From contig CALGJQ010000001.1 of the NCBI GenBank assembly GCA_937928545.1, forward strand, positions 1 through 64,000: 64,000 nt of DNA. Reading direction: 5' to 3'. The notes beneath the pieces are model-generated. The model saw only the letters and a list, made by a program, of their open reading frames with translations, had not been told where the DNA came from and did no database searches. Below are positions 9,287 through 18,048 of the stretch, one piece after another. The first letter of the stretch is position 1. Each line of letters opens with the position of its first letter. A program made the translations under genes and the position numbers. The stretch is from an uncultured Verrucomicrobiales bacterium. GTDB taxonomy: Bacteria; Verrucomicrobiota; Verrucomicrobiia; Verrucomicrobiales; Akkermansiaceae.

Positions 9287-10429
9287 CTAGTCCACTGCGA
9301 GGAATTTTCGCTCTACCACTTCCATCGCGAGCGTCTCTAAAGTTTCATCTTCGAGCTTCTCAACTGCTTCCGCAGAGAAGCCTTTCGCAACGAGGCTACG
9401 AGCGAGCTTTGGCTGGATGCCGCGTGCCATGAGGTAAAAGATTTCTTCTTCACTCACGCGGGCGCTGGTCGATCCGTGCGAGCACTTGACGTCGTCGGCA
9501 TTGATCTCGAGACCGGGCATGGAGTGCGCCTCGCAGTCGTCCGTCATCATGAGATTCCGGCAGGTCTGGTAGGCGTCGGTTCCGTGCGCGCCTTCGTCTA
9601 CGAAGATGAGGCCGGAGAAGATGGTCTTTCCTTTTCCAAAGAGGGTGTTCTTGAAAAGGAGATTCGAATAGGTGTCGCGTGAACCGTGGTGCTGGAAGGT
9701 GCGCTGGTCGAACTCCTGATTGGTGTCAGGGAGGGCGACGGAAAGAATGTGCGACTGGCCATCGGAGCCATCGACCGTGGAGTAAGTTTCCTCACGGACC
9801 CACTTGGACCCGGTGTGGATGATCGCCTGCTTAGCATTGGCGCCAGCCTGCAAGCAGGAATCGGCGATGCGGATGAACTTGCTCGCGAGGTTCAGCTCTT
9901 GGGTGACGAGGAATTTGACATCCGCTTTGTCACCAAGGTTGACGTCGACTGCGGTGAGCACGACTGCGGCGGCTTCATCAGTCGAGATGAAGCGCTGGAT
10001 GACGCGGAGCTTCGCGCCGGCCTCGGCATTGATGACGAGACTTGGGAGAAGAAGACCTTCGCCGGTGACGAGGTGGATGATTTCGATCGTCTCCTCACCA
10101 GAGGCGGTGATAGAGATGCCGTGATCGGACTTCGCAGCGTGGAGCGCAGCAAGCTTAGGCGATCCGAGACGGGACTCGGGGCCACAGGATTCGCTGAGAG
10201 CAGTCACTGAATCATGAGAGCCTGAAACAAGCTCAGCATTTTGGAAAACAAAACGAGCAGCACCTTCGATCTCCGCAGGGAGATCAGCAGCAGCGCCTGC
10301 ACCAATCGGCTCGATGCCAGAAAGGTTTGCTTCTTTCCAGGAGCCAAAGCGCCAATTTTCGACCGTGCGGATTGGCCATTCAAGAGCGTCGAATTTTTCG
10401 AGCGCGGGAGATGTGAGAGTAGCGGACAT
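9287..10429 (-). CDS. sufD: Fe-S cluster assembly scaffold subunit SufD
   Basis: A 380-residue protein of the SufB/SufD family. The N-terminus (PIRTVENWRFGSW) is typical of SufD, and the beta-helix core ends in the shared family region HGSTSARVSEEEIFYLMARG and the following helix SLVAKGFSAEAVEKL. SufD partners SufB and SufC in the SufBC2D complex that assembles Fe-S clusters in the cytoplasm. It is the last gene of the operon, starting only 3 bases after the nucleotidyltransferase stop. Neither sufS nor sufE/sufU follows; the next gene is the giant lipoprotein, so the cysteine desulfurase must be encoded elsewhere. Confidence 0.93.
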   Translation of the reverse strand: MSATLTSPALEKFDALEWPIRTVENWRFGSWKEANLSGIEPIGAGAAADLPAEIEGAARFVFQNAELVSGSHDSVTALSESCGPESRLGSPKLAALHAAKSDHGISITASGEETIEIIHLVTGEGLLLPSLVINAEAGAKLRVIQRFISTDEAAAVVLTAVDVNLGDKADVKFLVTQELNLASKFIRIADSCLQAGANAKQAIIHTGSKWVREETYSTVDGSDGQSHILSVALPDTNQEFDQRTFQHHGSRDTYSNLLFKNTLFGKGKTIFSGLIFVDEGAHGTDAYQTCRNLMMTDDCEAHSMPGLEINADDVKCSHGSTSARVSEEEIFYLMARGIQPKLARSLVAKGFSAEAVEKLEDETLETLAMEVVERKFLAVD

Positions 10430-10432
10430 GGT

Positions 10433-10891
10433 TCAGTTTTCTGGAGGAAGGTAATCGTGAAGATCGGCAAGATCTTTAGGTCGTCCCGCTGCCTTTTTGG
10501 CAGAACGGAGATCAGGAAGGGAGATGATGGGAAACTCGCTGTCTCCCACTGGCCACTTTTCGTGGTTAGGGAAAGACTCGGCAAATTCGAGCCCGGTGAC
10601 GCGCACAAGAATATCGATGCGCCAAGGAGGAGTCCCGATTTGCTTCACCTTCGTTTCGAGGAAGCGCTCGGGAGTCATATCAAGAAAGCCGTCGCCGAAG
10701 AAATCATTAATGGCAACGATCGTGCGCTTCACATTGTCGAGGCTTGGATCAATCCAAACATCAATATCCTCGGTGTTCCGAGAGTGTCCGTGCCAAGAAA
10801 CAGCATAACCGCCGATGATCATAAAGGTGACCTTATGGCTAGTTAGATGTTCTAAGAACTCTCTGAAGTCCTTGTGGAGTGGTTCGGGCAT
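10433..10891 (-). CDS. Nucleotidyltransferase (AbiEii/DUF6036-like) inside the suf operon
   Basis: A 152-residue protein with the nucleotidyltransferase signature: GGYAVSWHGHSRNTEDIDVW at about residues 28-47, containing the GG motif and the D-x-D metal-binding pair, followed by conserved helical segments. This size and layout fit the small AbiEii or DUF6036 type of polymerase-beta-fold proteins, which often act as toxins or antitoxins. It overlaps the preceding 69-residue ORF by 53 bases and ends 3 bases before sufD, so it is translationally embedded between sufB and sufD. A role in Fe-S assembly is not known for this family; the pair may be a passenger toxin-antitoxin module. Confidence 0.78.
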   Translation of the reverse strand: MPEPLHKDFREFLEHLTSHKVTFMIIGGYAVSWHGHSRNTEDIDVWIDPSLDNVKRTIVAINDFFGDGFLDMTPERFLETKVKQIGTPPWRIDILVRVTGLEFAESFPNHEKWPVGDSEFPIISLPDLRSAKKAAGRPKDLADLHDYLPPEN

Positions 10892-11048
10892 CGGGATAAC
10901 TTTGTGAGCGGAGCATTTCCAAGAGAATCATGCGATCCGGCTTCGGTCGGGCGAGGACGACTTGCCAGTTGAAGGCCTCTGCCTCCTCATGACTATCGAA
11001 AACCTGCATCGTCCAACCGGGACGCTTCTTGGATTTTACTTCTACCAT
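10839..11048 (-). CDS. Small ORF paired with the nucleotidyltransferase
   Basis: A 69-residue ORF starting MVEVKSKKRPGWTMQVF, 11 bases after the sufB stop. A longer frame exists upstream, but it would run 49 codons into sufB in another frame and carries shadow-type sequence, so the start at 11048 is preferred. The product is basic and polar, with a helical middle (SHEEAEAFNWQVVLARPKP). No domain was recognised. Its overlap with the nucleotidyltransferase gene suggests translational coupling and a two-gene toxin-antitoxin-like unit, in which this could be the antitoxin or DNA-binding partner. That role is inference. Confidence 0.6.
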   Translation of the reverse strand: MVEVKSKKRPGWTMQVFDSHEEAEAFNWQVVLARPKPDRMILLEMLRSQSYPDARTTPQGLQRVLRTSN

Positions 11049-11058
11049 AATAAGAATA

Positions 11059-12480
11059 CTAACCGACTGAGCCTTCCATCTCGAGATCGATGAGGCGCTT
11101 AAGTTCGACGGAATATTCCATTGGGAATTCTTCGACGAGGTCGTTGATGAAACCATTGACCGCGAGCGACATCGCTTGGGTCTCGGAAAGGCCACGTTGC
11201 TGCATGTAGAAGAGCATTTCTTGCGAGACTTGGCTCACGCTAGCCTCGTGCTGAGTGACGTGCTGATTCCCCTTCACGGAGATCGCAGGATAGGTATCGG
11301 TGCGGCTCTTTGGGTTGATGAGGAGCGCGTCGCACTCGGTGTTATTCTTGCAGCCCTTGAGGTGCTTCGGAATGTGAACTTGGCCACGGTAAGTCGAGCG
11401 ACCTTCGCCGACCGAGATCGACTTGGAGACGACGTTGGAAGTCGTGTTGTTCGCGGCGTGAATCATTTTCGCACCGGTGTCTTGGTGCTGGCCGTCATTC
11501 GCGAGGGCGATGGAAATGACCTCTCCACGAGCGCGCTCTCCTTTCATGACGACACCTGGGTATTTCATGGTGAGACGTGAGCCGATGTTACAATCGATCC
11601 AGCGGATCTCGGCGTCTTCGTGAGCCAAGCCACGCTTTGTGACGAGGTTGAAGACGTTGGATGACCAGTTCTGAACGGTGATGTATTGAATCTTAGCACC
11701 CTTCATCGCGACAAGCTCCACAACCGCAGAGTGCAGCGTGGCGGTCTCGAATTTCGGAGCGGTGCAGCCTTCCATATACATGACTTCGGAACCTTCGTCA
11801 GCGATGATGAGCGTGCGCTCGAACTGGCCGAAGTTCTCGGAGTTGATGCGGAAGTAAGCCTGCAGGGGGTGCTTCAGCTTCACCCCCTTCGGGATGTAGA
11901 TGAAGGAACCACCAGACATGACCGCGGAGTTGAGCGCGGAAAATTTGTTATCGCCGACGGGGATCACTTTACCAAACCAAGGGCGGAAAATTTCTTCATG
12001 CTCCTTGAGACCTTCGGAACAAGTCACGAAAATGACGCCTTCGTCAGCGAGGGCCTCTTTGACGTTTGAGTAAGCCGCTTCGGAGTCGTATTGCGCTTCT
12101 ACTCCTGCGAGGAAGGCTCGCTCTTGCTCGGGAACGCCGAGACGATCGAATGTTTCAAGAACCTCAGGAGGGACATCATCCCATGAGCGCTTTGGCGTTG
12201 CTCCATCGGAGAGGTAATAGCGAATCTTATCGAAATCGATGGCATTGAGATCCTCCGTGGCCCAGTTAGTAGGCATTGGCTTGGAGAGAAAAACATCAAG
12301 CGCCTTATGGCGGAAATCATTGATCCACTGGGGCTCATCCTTGACCTTGGAAATGTAATCCAAGGTGTCTTTGGTGAGACCGTATCCGGCATCGAATTTG
12401 TGGTTCTCCGGGAAGGAGAAATTTCCAATGTCGTCTTTCTCAAGAGCGACTTGCTGGACGGTAGCGGTTTCTGAACTCAT
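11059..12480 (-). CDS. sufB: Fe-S cluster assembly scaffold subunit SufB
   Basis: A 473-residue protein, the normal size for SufB. Diagnostic stretches include [59 protein letters not shown] and the C-terminal [19 protein letters not shown]. SufB carries the site where the nascent cluster is built and receives sulfur from SufS via SufE/SufU. It starts 19 bases after the sufC stop in the order fur-like, sufC, sufB, ORF, nucleotidyltransferase, sufD. The reading frame is intact. Confidence 0.96.
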   Translation of the reverse strand: MSSETATVQQVALEKDDIGNFSFPENHKFDAGYGLTKDTLDYISKVKDEPQWINDFRHKALDVFLSKPMPTNWATEDLNAIDFDKIRYYLSDGATPKRSWDDVPPEVLETFDRLGVPEQERAFLAGVEAQYDSEAAYSNVKEALADEGVIFVTCSEGLKEHEEIFRPWFGKVIPVGDNKFSALNSAVMSGGSFIYIPKGVKLKHPLQAYFRINSENFGQFERTLIIADEGSEVMYMEGCTAPKFETATLHSAVVELVAMKGAKIQYITVQNWSSNVFNLVTKRGLAHEDAEIRWIDCNIGSRLTMKYPGVVMKGERARGEVISIALANDGQHQDTGAKMIHAANNTTSNVVSKSISVGEGRSTYRGQVHIPKHLKGCKNNTECDALLINPKSRTDTYPAISVKGNQHVTQHEASVSQVSQEMLFYMQQRGLSETQAMSLAVNGFINDLVEEFPMEYSVELKRLIDLEMEGSVG

Positions 12481-12499
12481 TGCGTGAAGTGTTTAAAAA

Positions 12500-13243
12500 T
12501 TAAGCAGTCTGCTTGAGGAAATCGTATCCGTCTTTCTCAAGTTCAAGAGCGAGTTCGGCACCGCCAGATTTGACAATCTGACCATCCGACATGACGTGAA
12601 CGACGTCTGGCTTGATATAGTCAAGGAGACGCTGGTAGTGGGTGATGACGAGGAAACCACGTTGCGGCGAGCGCATCGAATTGACGCCTTTCGCGACTAC
12701 CTTAAGGGCATCGATATCAAGGCCCGAATCAGTCTCATCGAGCAGGCAGTAGCGAGGGTCGAGCATCATCATCTGGAGGATCTCATTGCGCTTCTTCTCA
12801 CCACCGGAGAAGCCTTCATTGACGGCGCGCTTAGTGAACTTACGGTCCATTTCCAACTCGTCCATCTTGGCATACATGTCCTTGTAAAAGGCCACGGCAT
12901 CGATCTCTTCACCCTCAGGCATGCGAGCTTGAAGCGCAGCGCGGAGGAAGTTGGCATTTGAAACACCGGGAACTTCAGCAGGATATTGAAAGGCGAGGAA
13001 AATACCGGCACGTGAACGCTCATCAACTTCCAACTCGGCGATATCGACTCCATCGAGTTTGACTTTCCCATCGGTGACTTCGTAGTCGTCATGACCGGCG
13101 ATCACCTTCGAGAGAGTCGATTTTCCAGATCCGTTAGGACCCATAATGGCGTGAACTTCTCCCGCAGGGATCTCAAGGTTTAGTCCCTTCAGGATTGGTG
13201 TTCCATCAACGGAAGCATGGAGGTTTTCAATAGTGAGGCTCAT
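12500..13243 (-). CDS. sufC: Fe-S assembly ATPase SufC
   Basis: A 247-residue cytoplasmic ABC ATPase. The Walker A motif is GPNGSGKST, the SufC-type signature SGGEKKR is present, and Walker B is [11 protein letters not shown] with the D-loop, followed by the switch His in [10 protein letters not shown]. The Q-loop region [20 protein letters not shown] is typical of SufC. It energises the SufBC2D scaffold. The gene follows the Fur-family gene by 19 bases and precedes sufB by 19 bases. Confidence 0.96.
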   Translation of the reverse strand: MSLTIENLHASVDGTPILKGLNLEIPAGEVHAIMGPNGSGKSTLSKVIAGHDDYEVTDGKVKLDGVDIAELEVDERSRAGIFLAFQYPAEVPGVSNANFLRAALQARMPEGEEIDAVAFYKDMYAKMDELEMDRKFTKRAVNEGFSGGEKKRNEILQMMMLDPRYCLLDETDSGLDIDALKVVAKGVNSMRSPQRGFLVITHYQRLLDYIKPDVVHVMSDGQIVKSGGAELALELEKDGYDFLKQTA

Positions 13244-13262
13244 GTGTTTATAGAAAGTCTAA

Positions 13263-13691
13263 TTATTTGCCGAAATTACCCTTTAGGCTGATTTCGAGGT
13301 GGCTGATTTCGGTTCCTTGAGGGAGTTCGAGGAGATCTTCAAGCTTAACCCCCTCTTTAAAGACAACGTCGTGGATTTTGCCCGACTCCTCGTCCTGAAA
13401 ATGACAATGATCGGAGAGGTTTGGACAGTAGCGCGATGACTCCCGCTCGAAGTTCACTTGGCGCACCAACTTATGAGAAACAAGTGCCTCGAGGCAGTTA
13501 TAGACCGTCGCCAGCGAGATCGTCGACATCCGGTCTTGAGCGCGTGAAAAAACATCGTTTGCGGTAGGATGATCCCTCTCGGCAAGAATGACCGCGAGCA
13601 CCTCCCGACGCTGCTTTGTCATCCGTAACCCCTGCAACTCCGAAGGAAAATCCTCCGGATTCGGGTTCTTTTGCTGTTCGAGCGAAATCAT
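13263..13691 (-). CDS. Fur-family transcriptional regulator heading the suf operon
   Basis: A 142-residue Fur-family protein. The winged helix is clear (RMTKQRREVLAVI, HPTANDVFSRA, ISLATVYNCLEALVSHKLV) and the metal-site region is DHCHFQDEESGKIHDV. The usual C-x-x-C zinc pair after the histidines (normally L-x-C-x-x-C-G-K) is missing, with QDEES in its place, and no C-terminal CxxC pair is seen. Structural zinc binding is therefore probably lost or altered. As the first gene of the suf operon it may be the local iron- or oxidative-stress-responsive regulator, analogous in position to SufR. A palindrome 50 bases upstream could be its operator. Confidence 0.85.
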   Translation of the reverse strand: MISLEQQKNPNPEDFPSELQGLRMTKQRREVLAVILAERDHPTANDVFSRAQDRMSTISLATVYNCLEALVSHKLVRQVNFERESSRYCPNLSDHCHFQDEESGKIHDVVFKEGVKLEDLLELPQGTEISHLEISLKGNFGK

Positions 13692-13740
13692 CGTCGGCGG
13701 AAAACTAGAGCCATAATTTCGCTCCGCAAGCCCAAATTTG

Positions 13741-13755
13741 GAATTATTCTAATTC
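13741..13755. promoter_or_regulatory. Candidate Fur-type operator upstream of the suf operon
   Basis: GAATTA-TTC-TAATTC is a perfect 6-3-6 palindrome located 50 to 64 bases ahead of the fur-like start codon on the minus strand, in an AT-rich patch between divergent genes. Size and AT-richness recall Fur/PerR boxes but it does not match the classical 7-1-7 consensus. Autoregulation of the suf operon is inferred from position only. Confidence 0.4.
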
Positions 13756-13894
13756 GGGTTACGAAAGGGAGACCCGAAAACAAAAATGCCGAGGACTCAA
13801 CCTTGGCAATTTTTCCTAGGAACACTCCTCTGCTTTAAAACTCGATGAAATTAAGCTTAAGAACTATCCTCACCGACAAATTCTCCATCCTCTA

Positions 13895-14926
13895 ATGATC
13901 AAAAAGACCTTTCATCTCTTCGTCATTCTCACCTTGCCCCTCCTCTCCAATCCCAATTTGGAAGAAGCGATGCAAAAGGCTCGGACCGAAGCCAAAATCC
14001 CCGCCATCGCCGCAGTCTCGTTCGATTCTGAGAAAGTCCTTCAATCCAAAATCATCGGCAGCACCCGCTCAGACAAGGACATCTCCATTCCAAAGAACGC
14101 CACCTGGCACATCGGATCGGATGCCAAGGCCATGACCGCCACCCTCGTGGCCATTCTCGTCGAAAAAGATCTCCTCACTTGGGAAAGCACCATGGCCGAG
14201 CTTTTCCCGAAACTCGGCGAAAAATTCCACCCCGCTGCCCAAAAAATCACCATCACCCAACTCCTCAGTCACACCGCCGGCCTCCCCGCCAATCCCGAAC
14301 CCCTTGATCGCCTCAAGTCCCGCCTCGCAGTCACCAAAATCGGCCTCGCTTCAAAACCGGATAAAGGATTCCTCTACTCAAACTATGGCTACATCATCGC
14401 CGGCGCTGTCATCGAAGAACTCCTCAACACCACTTGGGAAAAGGCCATTCAAAAGCACCTCTTCAAACCCCTCGGTATCAAAAGCGTAGGATTCGGCGCG
14501 CCCAAGGGCAGAAAAGCGATCCACGGTCATCGCGACGGCAAACCCGCCGGCACTGGATTCCTTGGCGACAACCCTCCCCTATACGGACCCGCAGGCGGTC
14601 TCCACTTGACCCTCCCCGACTGGACCCTCTTCTGCCAAGACCAGATCAAAGGCCATCACGGAAAAGGCAAACTCCTAAAGCAGGCTACCTATCAAAAACT
14701 CCACAACCCCGTGCAAGACAACTACGCCCTCGGCTGGGGAACCAAATCCGAGGATGGCAAAGTGACCCACCTCCGCCACGACGGCTCCAATACGATGTGG
14801 CGCGCCCGCGCCAATCTCAACCTCAGCACGCAACGCGGATACTGCATCATCATCAACACCAACGAAGACGAAGCTGTCGACCAAATCAGTAAAATTGCCG
14901 ATGTTCTCACAGAAGCTGCTGAATAA
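13895..14926 (+). CDS. Secreted class C beta-lactamase-fold serine hydrolase
   Basis: A 343-residue protein with a signal peptide (MIKKTFHLFVILTLPLLS). All three active-site elements of the serine beta-lactamase/DD-peptidase family can be seen: S-x-x-K as SDAK (GSDAKAMTATLVA), Y-x-N as YSN (FLYSNYGYIIAGAVIE) and H-x-G as HDG near residue 298 (RHDGSNTMWRA). The segment ITITQLLSHTAGLP is also characteristic. Members include esterases, peptidases and penicillin-binding-like proteins. True beta-lactamase activity cannot be inferred, because most environmental members of this group are not lactamases. It is transcribed divergently from the suf operon. Confidence 0.88.
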   Translation: MIKKTFHLFVILTLPLLSNPNLEEAMQKARTEAKIPAIAAVSFDSEKVLQSKIIGSTRSDKDISIPKNATWHIGSDAKAMTATLVAILVEKDLLTWESTMAELFPKLGEKFHPAAQKITITQLLSHTAGLPANPEPLDRLKSRLAVTKIGLASKPDKGFLYSNYGYIIAGAVIEELLNTTWEKAIQKHLFKPLGIKSVGFGAPKGRKAIHGHRDGKPAGTGFLGDNPPLYGPAGGLHLTLPDWTLFCQDQIKGHHGKGKLLKQATYQKLHNPVQDNYALGWGTKSEDGKVTHLRHDGSNTMWRARANLNLSTQRGYCIIINTNEDEAVDQISKIADVLTEAAE

Positions 14927-14967
14927 AAAATGTCGCACATCCCAAAACCTCGTCTTTACTCCCTCTC

Positions 14968-15477
14968 ATGAAATTCATCGCCATCTTCTGGGCCCTGTCC
15001 ATCTCCTTCCTCCTCGCTGAAGACGCTAAATTCACCGTCGGAAACTTCACCTTCACCGCCACCGACTCATGGGTCAAAGCCCCTCCCTCCCCCATGGTCA
15101 AAGCCGCTCTCAACCACGGTGAAAAAGAAGGCCCCCTCCTCAAATTCTACCACTTCGGCAAGGGACAAGGAGGCGGAGTTAAAGCCAATCTCGCCCGCTG
15201 GAAATCCCAATTCAAAGGCGAAGCCAAAGTTACTCCCGAAGAAAAAACCTACGGCGAACAAAAGCTCACCATCGTCACCATCACCGGCACCTATATGGTC
15301 GGCCCCATGATGTCTCGTAACAAAGTCGCCACCCCCGACTACATGCTCCTCGGTGCTGTTATCCCACACCCCACTGGCGATGTCTTCCTCAAAATGACCG
15401 CTCCCGAAGCCGACCTCAAAAAGGTCAAAGCCGACTTCGAGAAACTCATCGCCAGCGCCTTCCCCAAGGCCGAATAG
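14968..15477 (+). CDS. Secreted protein of unknown function
   Basis: A 169-residue protein with an N-terminal signal peptide (MKFIAIFWALSISFLLAED). The mature part contains a GKGQGGGVKANLARW segment and a beta-rich remainder ending in helices (EADLKKVKADFEKLIASAF). I recognise this as a type of short exported protein seen in Planctomycetes and Verrucomicrobia, but I know no function. It follows the serine hydrolase gene by 41 bases on the same strand and may be co-transcribed with it and with the secretin-like lipoprotein gene downstream. Confidence 0.6.
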   Translation: MKFIAIFWALSISFLLAEDAKFTVGNFTFTATDSWVKAPPSPMVKAALNHGEKEGPLLKFYHFGKGQGGGVKANLARWKSQFKGEAKVTPEEKTYGEQKLTIVTITGTYMVGPMMSRNKVATPDYMLLGAVIPHPTGDVFLKMTAPEADLKKVKADFEKLIASAFPKAE

Positions 15478-15518
15478 AAGATCGCCAGCGCCAGCGCGAT
15501 GACGTAAAGAAGCGGGTG

Positions 15519-16301
15519 ATGAAAACACCTACTTCCATCGTCGCTACCTCAATCCTTGCGGGCCTCTTTCTGGTCAGTTGTCAATCAAGCACGCCCACAA
15601 AGGACCTTCCGCCGGCTTCGCTTGTCGCCAAAACCGAAGCCCTCCCATCTTGGACAAAGTCCAGAGCCTCGCGCGCAAACTCCCGCAAGGTTAAGTTCAC
15701 CTCTAAGCTCATCGAGATCACTCGCGAAGCGAACTCTCCCGATATCCCCTCCGGCCTCTCGCAAAAGAAGCTCAGCAACAAAGAATTCCAAATCTTTGTC
15801 CGAAAAATGTCCCAGCAAAAAGGAGCCGATATTATGACCTCTCCCACCGCGACCGCCTTCGAAGGCCAAGTCGCAACCATCGAGATCGGAAACGACTTCG
15901 CCTACCACGCCCCAAATCAACCCGACCCCAATCAGCCCTCAAAATTCCTTAAAGAGAGAATCGGCGTGACCCAGTTCTTCCGTGCCCGCTCCTACGATGG
16001 AGGCCAAACTTACCGCCTCGATGTTCTCTCCCAAGCAAAGGAATTCATCGAATTCAAAAAGCTCCCCAACGGGATCGAACAACCCGTCTTCCGAACTCGC
16101 CGCCTTGGCGATTCCATTACCTTAAAACGTGGCGAAACCATCCTCTTCTCCGGCCTCGTCACCGAGAAAGAACAAAAAATCGAAGACAGAGTTCCCTTCC
16201 TTGGAAGCATCCCCCTCCTCGAACGAGCCTTCACCACAAATTCCACCGTGACTCTTAAATCCGAACTCCTCCTCGCCGTCACCGCAGAGAGGGTCCGCTA
16301 G
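15519..16301 (+). CDS. Lipoprotein with secretin-type C-terminal domain
   Basis: A 260-residue protein starting MKTPTSIVATSILAGLF with the lipobox LVSC at its end; GTG at 15516 is an alternative start one codon earlier. The C-terminal part contains LKRGETILFSGLVTEKE and VPFLGSIPLLERAFTTNS, which match the secretin (type II/III secretion and type IV pilus PilQ) pattern of a strand followed by V-P-x-L-G-x-I-P-x-L. The N-terminal half has KLIEITREANSP, like the start of a secretin domain. At 260 residues it has no full set of N-domains. It could be a small outer-membrane pore or a degenerate, non-pore member. No other secretion genes are adjacent. Confidence 0.65.
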   Translation: MKTPTSIVATSILAGLFLVSCQSSTPTKDLPPASLVAKTEALPSWTKSRASRANSRKVKFTSKLIEITREANSPDIPSGLSQKKLSNKEFQIFVRKMSQQKGADIMTSPTATAFEGQVATIEIGNDFAYHAPNQPDPNQPSKFLKERIGVTQFFRARSYDGGQTYRLDVLSQAKEFIEFKKLPNGIEQPVFRTRRLGDSITLKRGETILFSGLVTEKEQKIEDRVPFLGSIPLLERAFTTNSTVTLKSELLLAVTAERVR

Positions 16302-17161
16302 TCATCATCAGACGGTTCAATCTTTTCGATCACCGCCGTCTCTCGAAGATCTTTCGCGAGCCCTTGCAAGGCCTCGCGCCGCTTTTTCGCCAACGCGCGA
16401 TTCTCTAGCTCGTCTCGTACATCCTCCATCGGCACCACTTCTTCCTCTTTCCTCTCCACCACTTTCACCAGATGCATCGCATGTTCGTAAATGATCACCG
16501 GCGAGATTTCATCCACTCGCATTGAAAAAAGAGTCGCCTCAAATGGATTCGTCGGCCGGTCCAAAGTAATCCACCCCAAATCCAATTCACCCGTCGACTT
16601 CTCGGTCTCACGCTCAGCCAACTTCTCAAAATCAGCCCCTTCCAATCCCTCTTCACGCACCGCACACATTCTCGCGAAGACCTCCTCCGCCGTCGTGTTC
16701 TCGTTCAAGGTCCTCATCAAATGAAGACTCCGCACCTCCGCTGGCGTCCGATACTCGTCTCGATACTCCTCATAAAAAGCCTCCACCTCCGCATCACTCA
16801 CCGCATCATCACCCAAAAGATCTCCGATCAACTTATCCATCCGCATCGACGCCGCAATCTCGTGCCGCATCATATCCCGCTGAGCCTCCAACATATCCCA
16901 CGATGCTCCATGCTCTCGATACGTATCGATCATCTCCTTTAACTTCGGCTTGATCTCCTCCTCCGGGATCTCCTCAAATCGTTTCTCCGCCTCCTGCGCG
17001 ATCAAAATCGAATCCGCAACCTCCTGCTCCGCCTGCTCATAAAACTCCGGATCACGCTCACAGCAGGACACTTGTATCTTCTGCTCTTCCGCCGTCTTCA
17101 CCCGATGAAAGGTTTCTTCCACCAGTTCCTGATCAACCAATTCTCCATTCACTCGAAGCAT
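16298..17161 (-). CDS. Parvulin-type peptidyl-prolyl cis-trans isomerase
   Basis: The frame is open to ATG 17245, which would overlap the start codon of the divergent CPBP gene. The ATG at 17161 (MLRVNGELVDQELVEETFHRV, the usual start of a SurA/PpiC-like N-terminal domain) is more plausible and gives 287 residues. A helical chaperone-like region precedes a rotamase (parvulin) domain with EVRSLHLMRTLNE, LAERETEKSTGELDLGWI, and PFEATLFSMRVDEISPVI ending at HLVKVVERKEE. No signal peptide is visible from the preferred start, so localisation is unclear. It converges with the secretin-like lipoprotein gene, overlapping its 3' end by 4 bases. Confidence 0.85.
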   Translation of the reverse strand: MLRVNGELVDQELVEETFHRVKTAEEQKIQVSCCERDPEFYEQAEQEVADSILIAQEAEKRFEEIPEEEIKPKLKEMIDTYREHGASWDMLEAQRDMMRHEIAASMRMDKLIGDLLGDDAVSDAEVEAFYEEYRDEYRTPAEVRSLHLMRTLNENTTAEEVFARMCAVREEGLEGADFEKLAERETEKSTGELDLGWITLDRPTNPFEATLFSMRVDEISPVIIYEHAMHLVKVVERKEEEVVPMEDVRDELENRALAKKRREALQGLAKDLRETAVIEKIEPSDDD

Positions 17162-17243
17162 GCTCAGACCCTCGCCCACCCGCCCCAAAACTTCAACGTT
17201 GAACCTTCGGCCCTGAAAGTCGAACGTCCCCTTGCATTCACAC

Positions 17244-18038
17244 ATGTCCGAAAACCCTTACGAGGCTCCACCACCGATCCCCACCGCCACTCCGCCTCCC
17301 CTTCCAAGTTTAGAAAAGTCCCCTTGGAACGGATGGTGGACCTTACTCTGGGCCTTCCTCCTTTTCATCGCTTGGCAAATCGTCATGACCATCGGCGTAG
17401 GAATCGCCTTAATCGTCACGGGAGGCTCCTTCTCCGAACTCGATCCCGACCAACTCAAAGAAACTCTCGAATCCCTCGCCACCGATGGCGATGTCGCCGG
17501 CATCGTCGCCTTCTCCACCATCTTCGTCGTCTGCCCCGCCTGCTGGCTCATCGGTAAACTCCGCCCCGGCTGGGCCGGCTGGGAATACCTCGGCAACACC
17601 AAAACCAAATGGTGGCATTGGCCCGTCTCCGGAGTCGCCATCATTTCTTGCACCGTCATCTTCGGGCTCGTTGCCCCGCACCTCGGCGTCGATAGCCCAG
17701 ACGACTCCATGGTCGCGATGGGCAAGTCCACCCAATACCCCATCCTCCTCTTCCTAGGCGTCGCCATAGGCGCACCCCTCATCGAAGAATTCATGTTCCG
17801 TGGCGTCCTCTGGCGCGGCTGGAGAGCCTCCCGCCTCGGCCTCTTCGGTGCCCTTTTCCTCACTTCCTTTTTCTGGGCCATCCTTCACGTCCAATACCCC
17901 GGCGTCATCATCGCCTACATCTTCTGTCTCGGACTCGTTCTCGGACTCGCTCGCGAACTCACCAGCAACCTCTGGATCCCCGTCTGGATGCACGCCCTCA
18001 ACAATGGCCTCGCCACCCTTAGCATGCTTAACCTATAA
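17244..18038 (+). CDS. CPBP-family intramembrane metalloprotease
   Basis: A 264-residue membrane protein starting MSENPYEAPPPIP, a proline-rich cytoplasmic tail typical of this family in Planctomycetes and Verrucomicrobia. Several transmembrane segments follow. The catalytic motifs of the CAAX protease/bacteriocin-processing (ABI) family are present: E-E-x-x-x-R as EEFMFR near residue 180, F-x-x-x-H as FFWAILH, and a final N-x-x-x-N-like HALNNGLA. These proteases cleave within or next to membranes; the substrate is unknown. Its start codon abuts the alternative start of the divergent parvulin gene. Confidence 0.88.
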   Translation: MSENPYEAPPPIPTATPPPLPSLEKSPWNGWWTLLWAFLLFIAWQIVMTIGVGIALIVTGGSFSELDPDQLKETLESLATDGDVAGIVAFSTIFVVCPACWLIGKLRPGWAGWEYLGNTKTKWWHWPVSGVAIISCTVIFGLVAPHLGVDSPDDSMVAMGKSTQYPILLFLGVAIGAPLIEEFMFRGVLWRGWRASRLGLFGALFLTSFFWAILHVQYPGVIIAYIFCLGLVLGLARELTSNLWIPVWMHALNNGLATLSMLNL

Positions 18039-18048
18039 AATAAACCTC

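Noticed and set aside
11049-11195. Longer N-terminus for the small ORF between sufB and the nucleotidyltransferase
   Set aside because: The extra 49 codons are a shifted reading of the sufB 3' end. The start at 11048, just after the sufB stop, is more natural.
13895-14926. An antibiotic-resistance beta-lactamase
   Set aside because: The S-x-x-K, Y-x-N and H-x-G motifs define only the broad family. The HDG variant and the environmental context do not support a specific resistance function.
17162-17245. Upstream start of the parvulin gene at 17245
   Set aside because: It would overlap the start of the divergent CPBP gene, adds no signal peptide, and the typical VNGEL-type N-terminus begins at the later ATG.
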